DNA of 42,620 nucleotides. It comes from Pseudomonadota bacterium (lineage in GTDB: Bacteria; Pseudomonadota; Gammaproteobacteria; Burkholderiales; Burkholderiaceae_C). The stretch lies in NCBI GenBank assembly GCA_029779845.1, contig JAKOZT010000023.1, positions 1 to 42,620 on the forward strand. The letters are read 5' to 3'. The notes beneath the pieces are model-generated. The model worked only from the letters and a program-made list of their open reading frames with translations. It ran no database searches and had not been told where the DNA came from. Positions 27,583 to 37,623 of this stretch are shown here, piece by piece. Position 1 is the first letter of the stretch; each line of letters starts with the position of its first letter. The position numbers and the translations under genes are program-made.

Positions 27583-30500
27583 TCACGCCTTCTCGATGTT
27601 GACGAGGAACGCCTTGAACTCCGGCGTCTGCGAATTGGCGTCGCCGACGAAGGGTGTCAATGCGTTGGCCAGGTAGCCGTTCTGCGTCACGCCCTTGAAG
27701 CCCCAGTGGATGGGGATGCCCACCATGTGGATCTTCCTGCCGTCGACGTCCCAGGCCTTGATGCGCTTGGTGACCACGCACGAGGCCACGACCTCGCCGC
27801 GGTTGCTGCGCACCTTGACCTTGTCGCCCTGCTTGATGCCCTTCTCCTTGGCCAGCTCTTCGCCGATCTCGACGAAGGGCGCCGGCTGCACCACGGCATT
27901 GCTGCGCGCGTGCTTGGTCCAGAAGTGCTGGTGCTCGGTCAGGCGGTAGGTCGATGCCGCGTAGGGGAACTCCTCCTTCTTGCCGAAGGCCTCCAGGTCG
28001 CCCTTGTAGACCCGCGCGGCCGGGTTGCTGACGGCCTTCGGGTTGTCCGGGCACATCAGGTTCACGCCCAGCGGCGTCTCGAAGGGCTCGTAGTGCTCGG
28101 GGAAGGGCCCTTCGGCCATGCCGATCGCGTGCAGCCGCGCCACGCCCTCGGGGTTCATGATGAACGAGCCCACGCCCTGGTCGGGCGCGGCGTCGGGCCG
28201 CATGTCGGGCACGTCGGCGCCGCCCGCCCAGCTCGTGCCGTTCCAGGCCAGGTACTTGCGGCTCGGATCCCAGGGCTTGCCGTCCTTGTCGGCGCTGGCG
28301 CGGTTGTAGAGGATGCGCCGGTTCGCCGGCCACGACCAGCCCCAGTTCTGGAACACGCCCAGGCCGGTCGGGTCGGAGTTGTCGCGCCGCGCCGTCATGT
28401 TGCCCGACTGCTGCCAGCAGCCCGCGTAGATCCAGTTGCCGCAGGCGGTGGAGCCGTCGGCCTGCAGCAGCGCGAAGTTGGGCATCTGCTCGCCGGCCTT
28501 CACCAGCACCGGCCGCGGCGATTTCGGGTCCTTCGGGTCGGCCGGCGGGCCCAGCACGTCGGCCAGCGCCTTGCCGTTGATCTCGCGCAGCAGCTCGGCC
28601 GAGGTCGGCACGTTGGCGTTCAGGTACGGCCAGGTGAGCGCCGCCACCGGTTCGGGCAGGGCGCCGCCTTCCTTGGCGTACATCTCGCGGATCTTCAGGA
28701 ACAGCCGCGCGATGATCTCCGAATCGACCTTCGCCTCGCCCGGCGGATCGACGGCCTTCTCCTTCCAGCTGATCACGCGGCTGGAGTTGGTGAAGCTGCC
28801 GGTCTCCTCGGCGAAGCAACTGGTCGGCAGGCGGAAGACCTCGGTCTTGATCTCCTCCGGCTTGACGTCGTTGAGCGGGCCGAAGTTCTTCCAGAACTCG
28901 CTGGTCTCCGTCTCCAGCGGATCCATCACCACGAGGTACTTCAGCTTGGACAAGGCGGCCGAGAGCTTCTTCTTGTTGGGCACCGCGGCCAGCGGGTTGA
29001 AGCCCTGCACGATGAAGCCGTTCATCTTGCCCTGGTGCATCAGCTCGAAGATGTGCAGGATGTCGTAGCCGGCGTCGCGCTTGGGCACCCAGTCGTAGGC
29101 GAAGCCGTTCTCCGCGGTGGCCGCCGCGCCGTAGTACGACTTCATCAGGCTGGTGAACCACTTCGGGAAGTTCTGCGTGAACGTCATCTGGTTCGGACGC
29201 AGCGGCTTGCCGGTGCGCGCGGCGAGGTACTTCTCGCGCGTGTCGTCGGCATCGGTCGGCGCGGACAGGTAGCCCGACAGCACCTCCGAGTAGGCGTTCA
29301 TGTCGGTGATGCCCTGCACGTTGGCGTGGCCGCGCAAGGCGTTCACGCCGCCGCCGGGGCGGCCCATGTTGCCCAGCAGCAGCTGGATCATCGCCATCGT
29401 GCGGATGTTCTGGCTGCCCACCGAGTGCTGCGTCCAGCCCAGCGCGTACATGATCGTGCTGGTCTTGGTGGGCGCCGACATCTCGCCCAGCATCTGGCAG
29501 ATCTGCAGGAACTTGTCCTTGGGCGTGCCGCAGATGCGGCTGACCATCTCGGGCGTGTAGCGGCTGTAGTGCTTCTTGAGCTGCTGGTAGACGGTGAGCG
29601 GATCCTGCAGGGTCTCGTCGACCTTGACGTAGCCGTCCTCGCCGAGCTGGTAGCCCCACGTGGCCTTGTTGTAGCTGCGCTTGGCCTCGTCGTAGCCGCT
29701 GAACAGGCCGTTGTCGAACTTGAAGTCGGGCTTGGTCAGGAAGGCGACGTCGGTGTTGAACCTGACGTAGTCGTGGTGGATCTTGTCGTTGGAAAGCAGC
29801 CAGTTGATGACGCCGCCCAGGAAGGCGATGTCGGTGCCGTTGCGGATCGGCGCATAGACGTCGGCCACCGCCGCCGAGCGCGTGAAGCGCGGGTCGACGA
29901 CGATCAGCTTGGCCTTGCGGTGCTGCATGGCCTCGGTCACCCACTTGAAACCGCAGGGGTGCGCTTCGGCGGCATTGCCGCCCATGATCAGGACGAGATC
30001 AGTGTTCTTGATATCCGTCCACGAGTTGGTCATCGCTCCGCGACCGAAAGTCGGGCCCAGACTGGACACCGTCGGCGCGTGTCAGATACGTGCTTGCGTA
30101 TCGAGTGCGACCATCCCCAGGCCGCGAGCGACCTTGACGGACAGATAACCGGATTCGTTGGACGCCGCGCTGGACATCAGGAACCCGGTGGTGTTCCAGC
30201 GGTTCACCGTGACGCCGGCGGCGTTGGTCTTGATGAAGTTGGCGTCGCGGTCGGCCTTCATCAGCTTGGCGATGCGTGTCAGCGCCTCGTCCCAGCCGAT
30301 GCGCTTCCACTCGTTCGTGCCGGCCTCGCGCACCTGCGGAACCTTGGTGCGGTCGGGCGACTGGATCATGTCCATCACGCCGGCGCCCTTCGGGCACAGC
30401 GTGCCGCGGTTGACCGGGTGATCCGGGTCGCCCTCGACGTGGATGATGGTCGACTTGACGTTCTTCGCCTTGTCGCCCAGCGTGTACATCACGAGGCCGC

Positions 30501-30669
30501 AGCTGACCGAGCAATACGGGCAGGTGCTGCGGGTCTCGGTCGTCCTGGCCAGCTTGAAGTTGCGCGTTTCGGCGAGTGCCGCCGTGGGCGAGAAGCCCAA
30601 CGCGACGAGGCTGGACCCCACCAGCCCCGCTCCGCTGACCCGGAAGAATTGCCTCCGGTTCATGTCCAT
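27583..30669 (-). CDS. fdoG: Formate dehydrogenase alpha subunit with selenocysteine
   Basis: A molybdo/tungsto-bis-MGD enzyme of 1028 residues including Sec, oxidising formate in the periplasm. The gene is interrupted in-frame by UGA at 30082-30084, codon 196. The context DTQARI-Sec-HAPTVSSLGPTFGRGAM is the classical Sec site of FdnG/FdoG, so a plain translation splits it into two open frames. The Tat signal is MDMNRRQFFRVSG. The N-terminal [4Fe-4S] site is in TCPYCSVSCG with a later LCPKG. The ATG at 30669 follows GGAG at a suitable distance. The gene heads the fdoGHI-fdhE-selA unit; the SECIS hairpin lies directly after the UGA. Confidence 0.96.
30053..30084 (-). promoter_or_regulatory. 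Selenocysteine UGA codon and SECIS hairpin in fdoG
   Basis: After the UGA (30084-30082) and 11 bases comes ggugucc-AGUCU-gggccc on the minus strand (30070-30053). It folds into a short stem with one bulged U and a five-base AGUCU apical loop, very like the fdnG SECIS of E. coli (loop AGUCU). SelB should bind this loop. Confidence 0.88.
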
Positions 30670-30804
30670 CGTTTTGATCTCCTGCGGGCCTTGGCGCCCG
30701 GCGCAAAACGCCTGCTTCACGGCAGAGCTGAGGCGATTGAACCCGAGACGTTTGCGCGCCTCGACGCAGGGAACCCTTATGAATATGGATGCATACAAGA
30801 CGCG

Positions 30805-30851
30805 CGACAACTTGTCGTGCGCGGGCGCCAAGGCGGCGCGACAAGTTGTCG
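30805..30851. promoter_or_regulatory. Two 13-bp palindromes upstream of fdoG
   Basis: CGACAACTTGTCG (30805-30817) and CGACAAGTTGTCG (30839-30851) are each palindromic around one central base and are reverse complements of each other. Their centres are 34 bp apart. They lie about 135-180 bp upstream of fdoG and just after the stop of the lipoprotein gene (30902, same strand). Likely twin operator sites for a dimeric regulator; a large hairpin is the alternative. No other gene is seen in 30670-30901. Confidence 0.7.
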
Positions 30852-30901
30852 CGACCGCGCGGTGCGCGCGATGCCCGCGCTCAGGGTTTTTGCGGCATGG
30901 C

Positions 30902-31594
30902 TCAGCGCCACTCGACCAGCTCCATCGTCAGCGTGCCGCCGCTGAGGAAGGTCGACTCCGCGGGCTCCTCGCGCGTGAGCTTCACCAGCCCGACGCCGGC
31001 GCAGTACCACTCGGTGGTGACCAGCGGCATGTCCTTCCAGCCCACCACCGGGTCGGCGAACAGGCGCAGCGCGGCCACGCCCTTGATGCGCAGGCAGTTC
31101 TCGAAGCGGCCGGCGCGCACCGTCACCGCTTCGCCCATCGCCTCGATGCGGTAGTTCATGGTCACCGCAGGATGGCTGTGGCGGATCTCGGGCGGGAATT
31201 CCTGGCGCCGCTTCAGCAGGTAGGCGGTGGTGCTGCTGCGCCAGCTGGTGCCCACCACCAGCGGCGCCTTCAGCACGAAGCGCGGCTCGGCGTCGGGCTG
31301 CGGCTCCTCCTGCAATTCGCTCTTGGTGGCGACGCGGTAGATGCCGCCGGCGTCGCTCTTCAACCAGTAGTCGACGCCGCTGTCGCTGCGGCGCCGCCAG
31401 GCCGCGCCGGAGGCGAGCGTCTCGCGGCCCAGGGTCTCGAGCACGCGCGGCTCGTGCTCGACGAGGTTGTTCTCCCACTCGGTCCTCACGTCGTAGGCCC
31501 AGCGGTGGCCGGCCGCGAGCGGGAAGTACGAATCGTCGTGCGGCGCGCCGCAGGCGGCGAGCAGCATCGGCAGGCACAGGGCGATGCGCTTCAT
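30902..31594 (-). CDS. Lipoprotein of unknown function
   Basis: A 230-residue protein with a lipoprotein signal (IALCLPMLLAACG, lipobox Cys near residue 15). The body is beta-rich, with DSYFPLAAGHRWAYDVRTEW near the start, a form seen in several uncharacterised lipoproteins, and a repeated Trp/Tyr content. I do not recognise a catalytic motif. It is the last gene of the five-gene operon 33841 to 30902 and overlaps the preceding gene by ATGA. Context suggests an outer- or inner-membrane partner of the proton-channel-like proteins. Confidence 0.8.
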   Translation of the reverse strand: MKRIALCLPMLLAACGAPHDDSYFPLAAGHRWAYDVRTEWENNLVEHEPRVLETLGRETLASGAAWRRRSDSGVDYWLKSDAGGIYRVATKSELQEEPQPDAEPRFVLKAPLVVGTSWRSSTTAYLLKRRQEFPPEIRHSHPAVTMNYRIEAMGEAVTVRAGRFENCLRIKGVAALRLFADPVVGWKDMPLVTTEWYCAGVGLVKLTREEPAESTFLSGGTLTMELVEWR

Positions 31595-32085
31595 TTCTCG
31601 GGCAGCTGAGGCACCGGCAGGTCGCGGATCTTCACCGCCTGCTCGTCGCTGCCCGGGCGCAGCCAGGCGAAGCCCTTGGTCCCGCTCTTCGGCTCGGCCG
31701 TGCCCATCTGGCTGACGCCCTGGCGCACCTTCTTCATGCCCTCGTCGAGCAGCGCGTGCAGGTCCTTGCGGTACGGCAGCCGGTAGGCGCGCGGCTGCGC
31801 GGCGGGCTTGCCGTCGTGCAGCTCGTTGACCCACACGTGCAGCGCGCCCTTGCCCTTCGCGCCGGGCTCCTCGATCACCGCGGCGAGCAGCACGAAGCGC
31901 TCGGGCAGCGCATCGCGGCTGGGCAGGCCCGAGAGCGCGTGCAGCGCGTCGTCGGCGTAGAAGTAGAAGGCCGTCACGGCCAGCACCAGCAGGCCCTTCA
32001 GCCAGGCCGGCCAGCGCGACCACAGCAGCGCCAGCGCGCACAGCAGCACGAGGGCGGCGAAGCTCAGCACCACGGCGGTCGTCAT
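31591..32085 (-). CDS. Small membrane protein of unknown function
   Basis: A 164-residue protein with two N-terminal hydrophobic segments (residues about 4-21 and 30-48) and a soluble C-terminal part of about 115 residues containing ALPERFVLLAAVIEEPGAKGKG and WVNELHDGKPAAQPRAYRLPY. No family recognised. It is coupled by ATGA to both neighbours in the operon. The compact C-terminal part is probably periplasmic. Confidence 0.75.
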   Translation of the reverse strand: MTTAVVLSFAALVLLCALALLWSRWPAWLKGLLVLAVTAFYFYADDALHALSGLPSRDALPERFVLLAAVIEEPGAKGKGALHVWVNELHDGKPAAQPRAYRLPYRKDLHALLDEGMKKVRQGVSQMGTAEPKSGTKGFAWLRPGSDEQAVKIRDLPVPQLPEK

Positions 32086-32687
32086 AGGCGTTGCACCAGG
32101 GTTTTTGGCAGGGTGTTGACGTTGGTCACCGTGCCGTCGGGCAGCACGGTGAAGCGGGCGGCGGTCGCCTCGTCGCCCTTGCGCGCGAGCGTGACCGTGC
32201 CGTAGAAGACCACCTCGGCGCGCGGGTTCACCTTGATCACCGAGACCGTGACCTCCACCGGCTGGCCGTCCTTCGAGTCGTAGTAGTGCAGGTTGACGGT
32301 GAACTCGCCCGGCGCGATGCCGCGTATCGTCACCACCTCCTGGTTCAGCGGATTCACCACCTGGCGGCCGTTGACGACGATCACGTCGTTGGCCAGGCCG
32401 CGGTCGTCGCGGTCCAGGTGCATCAGCCCGGCCTCGCGGGCGCGGAACCACACCAGGTTGCCGGCCGGGTCCTGCACCCAGGTGTCGATGTCGTTCGGGT
32501 TCATGTCGGGCCACGATACGTTGACGATGAACTCGGCCTTGGACGGAATGTCGCCCGCCTTCAGCGCCTTCGGGTTCATCGCCAGCAGCGCGACGATGAA
32601 GCAGAACACGAAGGCGATCAGCATGTTGAACAACATGTCGTAGAACGGATCGACCTCGGCCTCGCGGGCGAAACGTTTGCGCCGCAT
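32082..32687 (-). CDS. ExbD/MotB-like membrane protein with C-terminal YfaP/DUF2135-like domain
   Basis: A 201-residue protein with one N-terminal transmembrane segment (MLFNMLIAFVFCFIVALLAM, about residues 18-37), preceded by charged residues and an Asp (EAEVDPFYD) as in ExbD/TolR/MotB. The periplasmic part is not an OmpA domain; IDTWVQDPAGNLVWF, DRDDRG, and GEFTVNLHYYDSKDGQP resemble the DUF2135/YfaP beta-sandwich (inference by eye). It is paired with the ExbB-like gene 15 bp upstream, so the two probably form a proton-driven channel complex of unknown output. Confidence 0.7.
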   Translation of the reverse strand: MRRKRFAREAEVDPFYDMLFNMLIAFVFCFIVALLAMNPKALKAGDIPSKAEFIVNVSWPDMNPNDIDTWVQDPAGNLVWFRAREAGLMHLDRDDRGLANDVIVVNGRQVVNPLNQEVVTIRGIAPGEFTVNLHYYDSKDGQPVEVTVSVIKVNPRAEVVFYGTVTLARKGDEATAARFTVLPDGTVTNVNTLPKTLVQRL

Positions 32688-32702
32688 GATTTCAGCGTGC
32701 GT

Positions 32703-33362
32703 TCAAAGCGTCGTGCCGTGCTGCTGCGCGTCGGCCACCAGCGCGTCGGCGTAGCGGTCCAGCCGCGTCAGCTGCAGGCCGAGCAGGATGTTGCCCACCA
32801 GCCCGACCATCGTCGTCAACAGCGCGACGCCCAGACCGGTGGTCAGGCTGCGCAGCAGCTCCTGCGACTGCGTGGCGTCGAAGTTCTGGATCGAACCGAT
32901 CTCCAGCGCCAGGATCGAGAAGCCGATCACCTTGCCGAGCAGCCCGAGCTTGAGCTGGATGCCGTTGACCCACCACGCGGTGTGGTGCGGGCCGTGGCTG
33001 CGTTCGAGCAGCACGTCCAGCGGCGCGTCGGCGTCGCGCGGCGCGTTGCGCAAGGCGGCCCAGTAGTCGGCGGCCCAGCCTTCGTTGCCGCCGCCGCTGC
33101 GCGCGGCTTCGAACAGCCGGCGCTGCCGCTGCAGCTCGCGCGCGCGCACGCCGCACCACAGCGTCGCGGCGGCGAAGACGATGCTGATCACCAGCGTCAG
33201 CCCGGTCGGGTCGGAGGCGAGCAGCAGGCCCCACACGCCGCGTGCGCCGAGCAGCCAGGCGGCGAAGGCGAACATCCCGGCCAGCGCGGCCCATTCCAGC
33301 CACAACGGCTCGACGGCCGGCGTGCCGCGCGGCGGCGTGATGGCGAGGGAACTGCGCGGCAT
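32703..33362 (-). CDS. MotA/TolQ/ExbB-type proton channel protein
   Basis: A 219-residue membrane protein. Two hydrophobic segments come early (about 24-43 and 50-70) and two late ones follow in LGKVIGFSILALEIGSIQ and LLRSLTTGLGVALLTTMVGLVGNILLG. The second holds the conserved GL/AL-TT-x-GL-x-xxI-P-like channel signature of the MotA/TolQ/ExbB family. It should form the ion-conducting stator with the adjacent ExbD/MotB-like protein. ATG 33362 follows the stop of the PqqB-like gene directly (TGATG). There is no TonB gene nearby. Confidence 0.8.
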   Translation of the reverse strand: MPRSSLAITPPRGTPAVEPLWLEWAALAGMFAFAAWLLGARGVWGLLLASDPTGLTLVISIVFAAATLWCGVRARELQRQRRLFEAARSGGGNEGWAADYWAALRNAPRDADAPLDVLLERSHGPHHTAWWVNGIQLKLGLLGKVIGFSILALEIGSIQNFDATQSQELLRSLTTGLGVALLTTMVGLVGNILLGLQLTRLDRYADALVADAQQHGTTL

Positions 33363-33841
33363 CACGGCACGATCTCCGTGGCCGCGCCCGAGAAGGCGAG
33401 GCGCTGGCCGCTGAGCCGGTCTTCGACGATCAGTGCGAGGCGGTCGCCGACACGCGCCTCGCCTTCGTCACGCTCCTCGTCGACCGCGATGCAGCGCAGG
33501 CTCGCCATGCCCTCGACGCCGAACTCGGCGCTGCGCACGTCGCCGGCCACCGGCAGCGGGTGCCAGCGCAGGTCGCCCAGGTGCGCCAGCCGCGTCGTCA
33601 GGGCTTCGAACACGCCCGGCGTGGCGTACAGCGCGAGCGGATGCGCGCGGCTCAGCGCCGCGAGGCGCGCGGCGTGCTCGAGCTGCGCGTCGAGCAGCAC
33701 CACGCCGGCCAGGCGGCCGTCCTGCGCGGCGGCGTCGAGCAGCGCATGCCGTGCGATCTCGGGGGCGGCGCTGAGCAGCAGCCAGTGATCATGTTCGTCG
33801 CCGACCGCGACGGCGCGGGTGTCGATCTCGATGATCTTCAT
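33362..33841 (-). CDS. Short PqqB-like (metallo-hydrolase fold) protein
   Basis: A 159-residue cytoplasmic protein. The segment GVVLLDAQLEHAARLAALSR followed by PLALYATPGVFEALT closely recalls the middle of PqqB, where a similar DAQ/DAD-x-DH-x-xGL precedes a VYATP strand. Here the metal-binding Asp-His motif is degenerate (DAQLEH), and the protein is half the length of PqqB (about 300), so it may be a non-catalytic relative. It is the first gene of the operon. There is no obvious Shine-Dalgarno site; a palindrome abuts the ATG. Assignment to the PqqB/metallo-beta-lactamase family is by eye. Confidence 0.65.
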   Translation of the reverse strand: MKIIEIDTRAVAVGDEHDHWLLLSAAPEIARHALLDAAAQDGRLAGVVLLDAQLEHAARLAALSRAHPLALYATPGVFEALTTRLAHLGDLRWHPLPVAGDVRSAEFGVEGMASLRCIAVDEERDEGEARVGDRLALIVEDRLSGQRLAFSGAATEIVP

Positions 33842-33869
33842 GCAGCGTGACGCTGCAAGACATGTGCCG
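33842..33869 (-). promoter_or_regulatory. Weak sigma-54-like promoter and palindrome before the PqqB-like gene
   Basis: On the minus strand cggcac-atgtc-ttgc (33869-33855) matches the -24/-12 spacing with one mismatch. A 15-bp dyad (gcagcgt-c-acgctgc, 33842-33856) sits directly before the ATG. If used, transcription would start about 2 nt before the ATG, a nearly leaderless mRNA, which makes the site doubtful. Confidence 0.35.
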
Positions 33870-33910
33870 CTGTGCGCTGTTCCAGCCGGGCACAGGGTTG
33901 ACCCGGGCTC

Positions 33911-35989
<2,079 letters not shown>

Positions 35990-36002
35990 GAGGGCTTGGC
36001 TG

Positions 36003-36085
36003 CCTGCCGGCGCGGCAGGTCGTCTCCTGGGTAGCGCACTGTCGGGCAGGCGCGCGGCATTGTCCACCAAGGGACTGCCCCGACA
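36003..36085. promoter_or_regulatory. Dyads in the acoR / cytochrome divergent region
   Basis: Two dyads are visible: CCTGCCG-gcg-CGGCAGG (36003-36019) and TGTCGGGCAG (36040-36049) with CTGCCCCGACA (36075-36085, one extra C). The second lies 40-85 bp upstream of the sigma-54 promoter at 36123 and is a candidate activator site. A further GTGTT-N9-AACAC dyad lies at 36098-36116. Confidence 0.45.
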
Positions 36086-36122
36086 CGGCGGCCCCGAGTG
36101 TTCGAGGATGAAACACTTCCAG

Positions 36123-36137
36123 TGGCATGGTGCTTGC
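36123..36137 (+). promoter_or_regulatory. Sigma-54 promoter of the cytochrome / XoxJ-like operon
   Basis: tggcatggtgcttgc has the -24 TGGCA and -12 TTGC elements with correct spacing (TGGCAT-N5-TTGC). Transcription would start near 36149, about 33 nt before the ATG at 36182. Confidence 0.8.
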
Positions 36138-36181
36138 AGTCGGGGGGCGCAGTCCACGAACGAGCCACAGGAGACAAGCTC

Positions 36182-36664
36182 ATGCACGCCACCCTCTTCA
36201 AGCACCCGCGATCCCGCCTTGCCGCCGCCGTGCTGGCGGCCGCCTTCCAGGCCGGCGCCTGGGCGCATGGCGACGTCACGCCGCAGGCGGTCGACACCAG
36301 CGCGCTGCCCAAGCTGGGCGACAACTGGCGCGGCGAGAACCCGTTTCGCAAGAACGACGCGGCCGTCAAGATCGGCAGCTCGGCCTACAACCAGAACTGC
36401 GCGCGCTGCCACGGGCTGGAAGCGATCTCGGGCGGCATCGCGCCCGACCTGCGCAAGCTCGACAACGAGTGCGCCACGCAGAAGGACGAGAAGAAGAAGG
36501 CCGCCTGCGTGAAGGAGATCGACGATTACTTCCTCGGCAGCGTGCGGCGCGGCAAGACGCGCAACGGCGCGGTCTACATGCCGCCCTTCGAGGGCATCCT
36601 CAACCAGGAGGCGATGTGGTCGATCAAGGCCTACCTGGAAACGCGCCGCGAGAAGCCGCTGTGA
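36182..36664 (+). CDS. Periplasmic c-type cytochrome (XoxG/PedF-like)
   Basis: A 160-residue exported monoheme cytochrome: signal peptide ending AGAWA, heme site CARCH, and a likely axial Met in VYMPPFEG. The segments PDLRKLDNEC and EIDDYFLGSVRRGKTRNG match the cytochrome at 3216, so they are paralogues. It should take electrons from a PQQ dehydrogenase, most plausibly the lanthanide-type one, since both have strong sigma-54 promoters. It has an AGGAGA ribosome site and is coupled (TGATG) to the XoxJ-like gene. Confidence 0.9.
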   Translation: MHATLFKHPRSRLAAAVLAAAFQAGAWAHGDVTPQAVDTSALPKLGDNWRGENPFRKNDAAVKIGSSAYNQNCARCHGLEAISGGIAPDLRKLDNECATQKDEKKKAACVKEIDDYFLGSVRRGKTRNGAVYMPPFEGILNQEAMWSIKAYLETRREKPL

Positions 36665-37482
36665 TGCGGCGCCGCGACCTGCTCGGGGCGGCCGCGCTCG
36701 GCGCGCTGCCGGGGATGCTCTCGGCCACGCCGCTGGACAAGGTGAAGGCGCGCGGCGCGCTGGTGGTCGGCCTCTACAAGGAGATGCCGCCCTTCAACGC
36801 CGGCGGCGCGGGCATCGATGTCGAGCTCGGCCGCGCGCTGGCCGAGGCGCTGGGCCTGAAGTTCTCGCCGCTGCCGTTCTCGGCCGGCGAGAACATGGAC
36901 GACGACCTGCGCAACATGGTCTGGCGCGGCCACTACCTCGGCTTCGGCCCGGCCGACGTGCTGCTGCACGTGCCGGTGGACCGGCCGCTGATGCAGGCCA
37001 ACCCGCAGGTGGCGATCTTCGGCCCGTACTGGCGCGAGCGCGTGGCGATCGCGCGGCGCATCGAGCGGGTGCCTTCGCTCGATTCGCTGGCGCAGCTCGC
37101 CGGCACCCCGGTGGCCGTGCCGGGCCAGTCGCTGGCCGGCTGGCTGCTGATCGGCGCCGAGGGGGGCGCGCTGCGCGACAGCCTGCAGACGCACTGGGCC
37201 GACGGCGTCGAAGCCGCGCAGGCTCTGCGGCGCGGCGAGGTGCCGGTGGCCGCCGGGCTGCTGTCGGAGCTGCAATCGGTGCTGCGCGGCGACGCGCGCT
37301 TCGCGATCGAGCCGCTGCCCGCGCCGCGTGCGCCCAAGGACGGCTGGGCGGTCGGCATGGCGGTGAAGAAGGACGCCGGCGAGCTCGCGCAGGCGCTCAA
37401 GGGCGCGCTCGACCAGCTCGCCGCCGGCGGCCGGCTGGCCGAGATCTTCGCGCAGGGCAACCTGGCCTGGCGCGCGGTGTAG
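36664..37482 (+). CDS. Quinoprotein-associated periplasmic binding protein (XoxJ/MxaJ-like)
   Basis: A 272-residue protein of the solute-binding fold: a Tat-like/secretion signal (MRRRDLLGAAALGALPG), then VKARGALVVGLYKEMPPFN, IDVELGRALAEALGLKF, and VRLVxxYLGFGPADVLLHVPVD-type core (WRGHYLGFGPADVLLHVPVD). This family is encoded with PQQ dehydrogenases as MxaJ or XoxJ and is thought to help assemble or activate the enzyme. It is coupled to the cytochrome gene as in xoxGJ. No xoxF gene is adjacent; the matching dehydrogenase is at 1458. Confidence 0.88.
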   Translation: MRRRDLLGAAALGALPGMLSATPLDKVKARGALVVGLYKEMPPFNAGGAGIDVELGRALAEALGLKFSPLPFSAGENMDDDLRNMVWRGHYLGFGPADVLLHVPVDRPLMQANPQVAIFGPYWRERVAIARRIERVPSLDSLAQLAGTPVAVPGQSLAGWLLIGAEGGALRDSLQTHWADGVEAAQALRRGEVPVAAGLLSELQSVLRGDARFAIEPLPAPRAPKDGWAVGMAVKKDAGELAQALKGALDQLAAGGRLAEIFAQGNLAWRAV

Positions 37483-37553
37483 CGGGCTGGAACAGCGCGC
37501 CAGGGTTTTCCCCGGCGGGGATGTCTGCCCCTCGCTCGCCGGGTACGGCGATC

Positions 37554-37570
37554 GATCCCCCGAGGGGATC
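37554..37570. terminator. Hairpin after the XoxJ-like gene
   Basis: GATCCCC-cga-GGGGATC forms a perfect 7-bp stem in the 141-bp gap between converging genes. It lacks a T-tract, so termination is only suggested by position. Confidence 0.4.
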
Positions 37571-37623
37571 GCCGGCCGGCTTGGCAGCGGCCCGGCGCTC
37601 GGCCGGCGCCGCCGCTGACACCA

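Noticed and set aside
27583..30831. fdoG as a frameshifted or broken gene
   Set aside because: The interruption is a single in-frame UGA in the exact Sec context with a SECIS hairpin, and the Sec machinery is encoded nearby.
26752..30945. Open frame of 1397 codons opposite fdoG and fdoH
   Set aside because: It is antisense to well-recognised formate dehydrogenase genes and its translation is low-complexity His/Arg/Val-rich, as expected for a shadow.
32082..33362. Zorya-type anti-phage ZorA/ZorB pair
   Set aside because: The ExbD/MotB-like protein has no OmpA domain, ZorA's long cytoplasmic tail is absent, and no ZorC/D/E-type genes follow.
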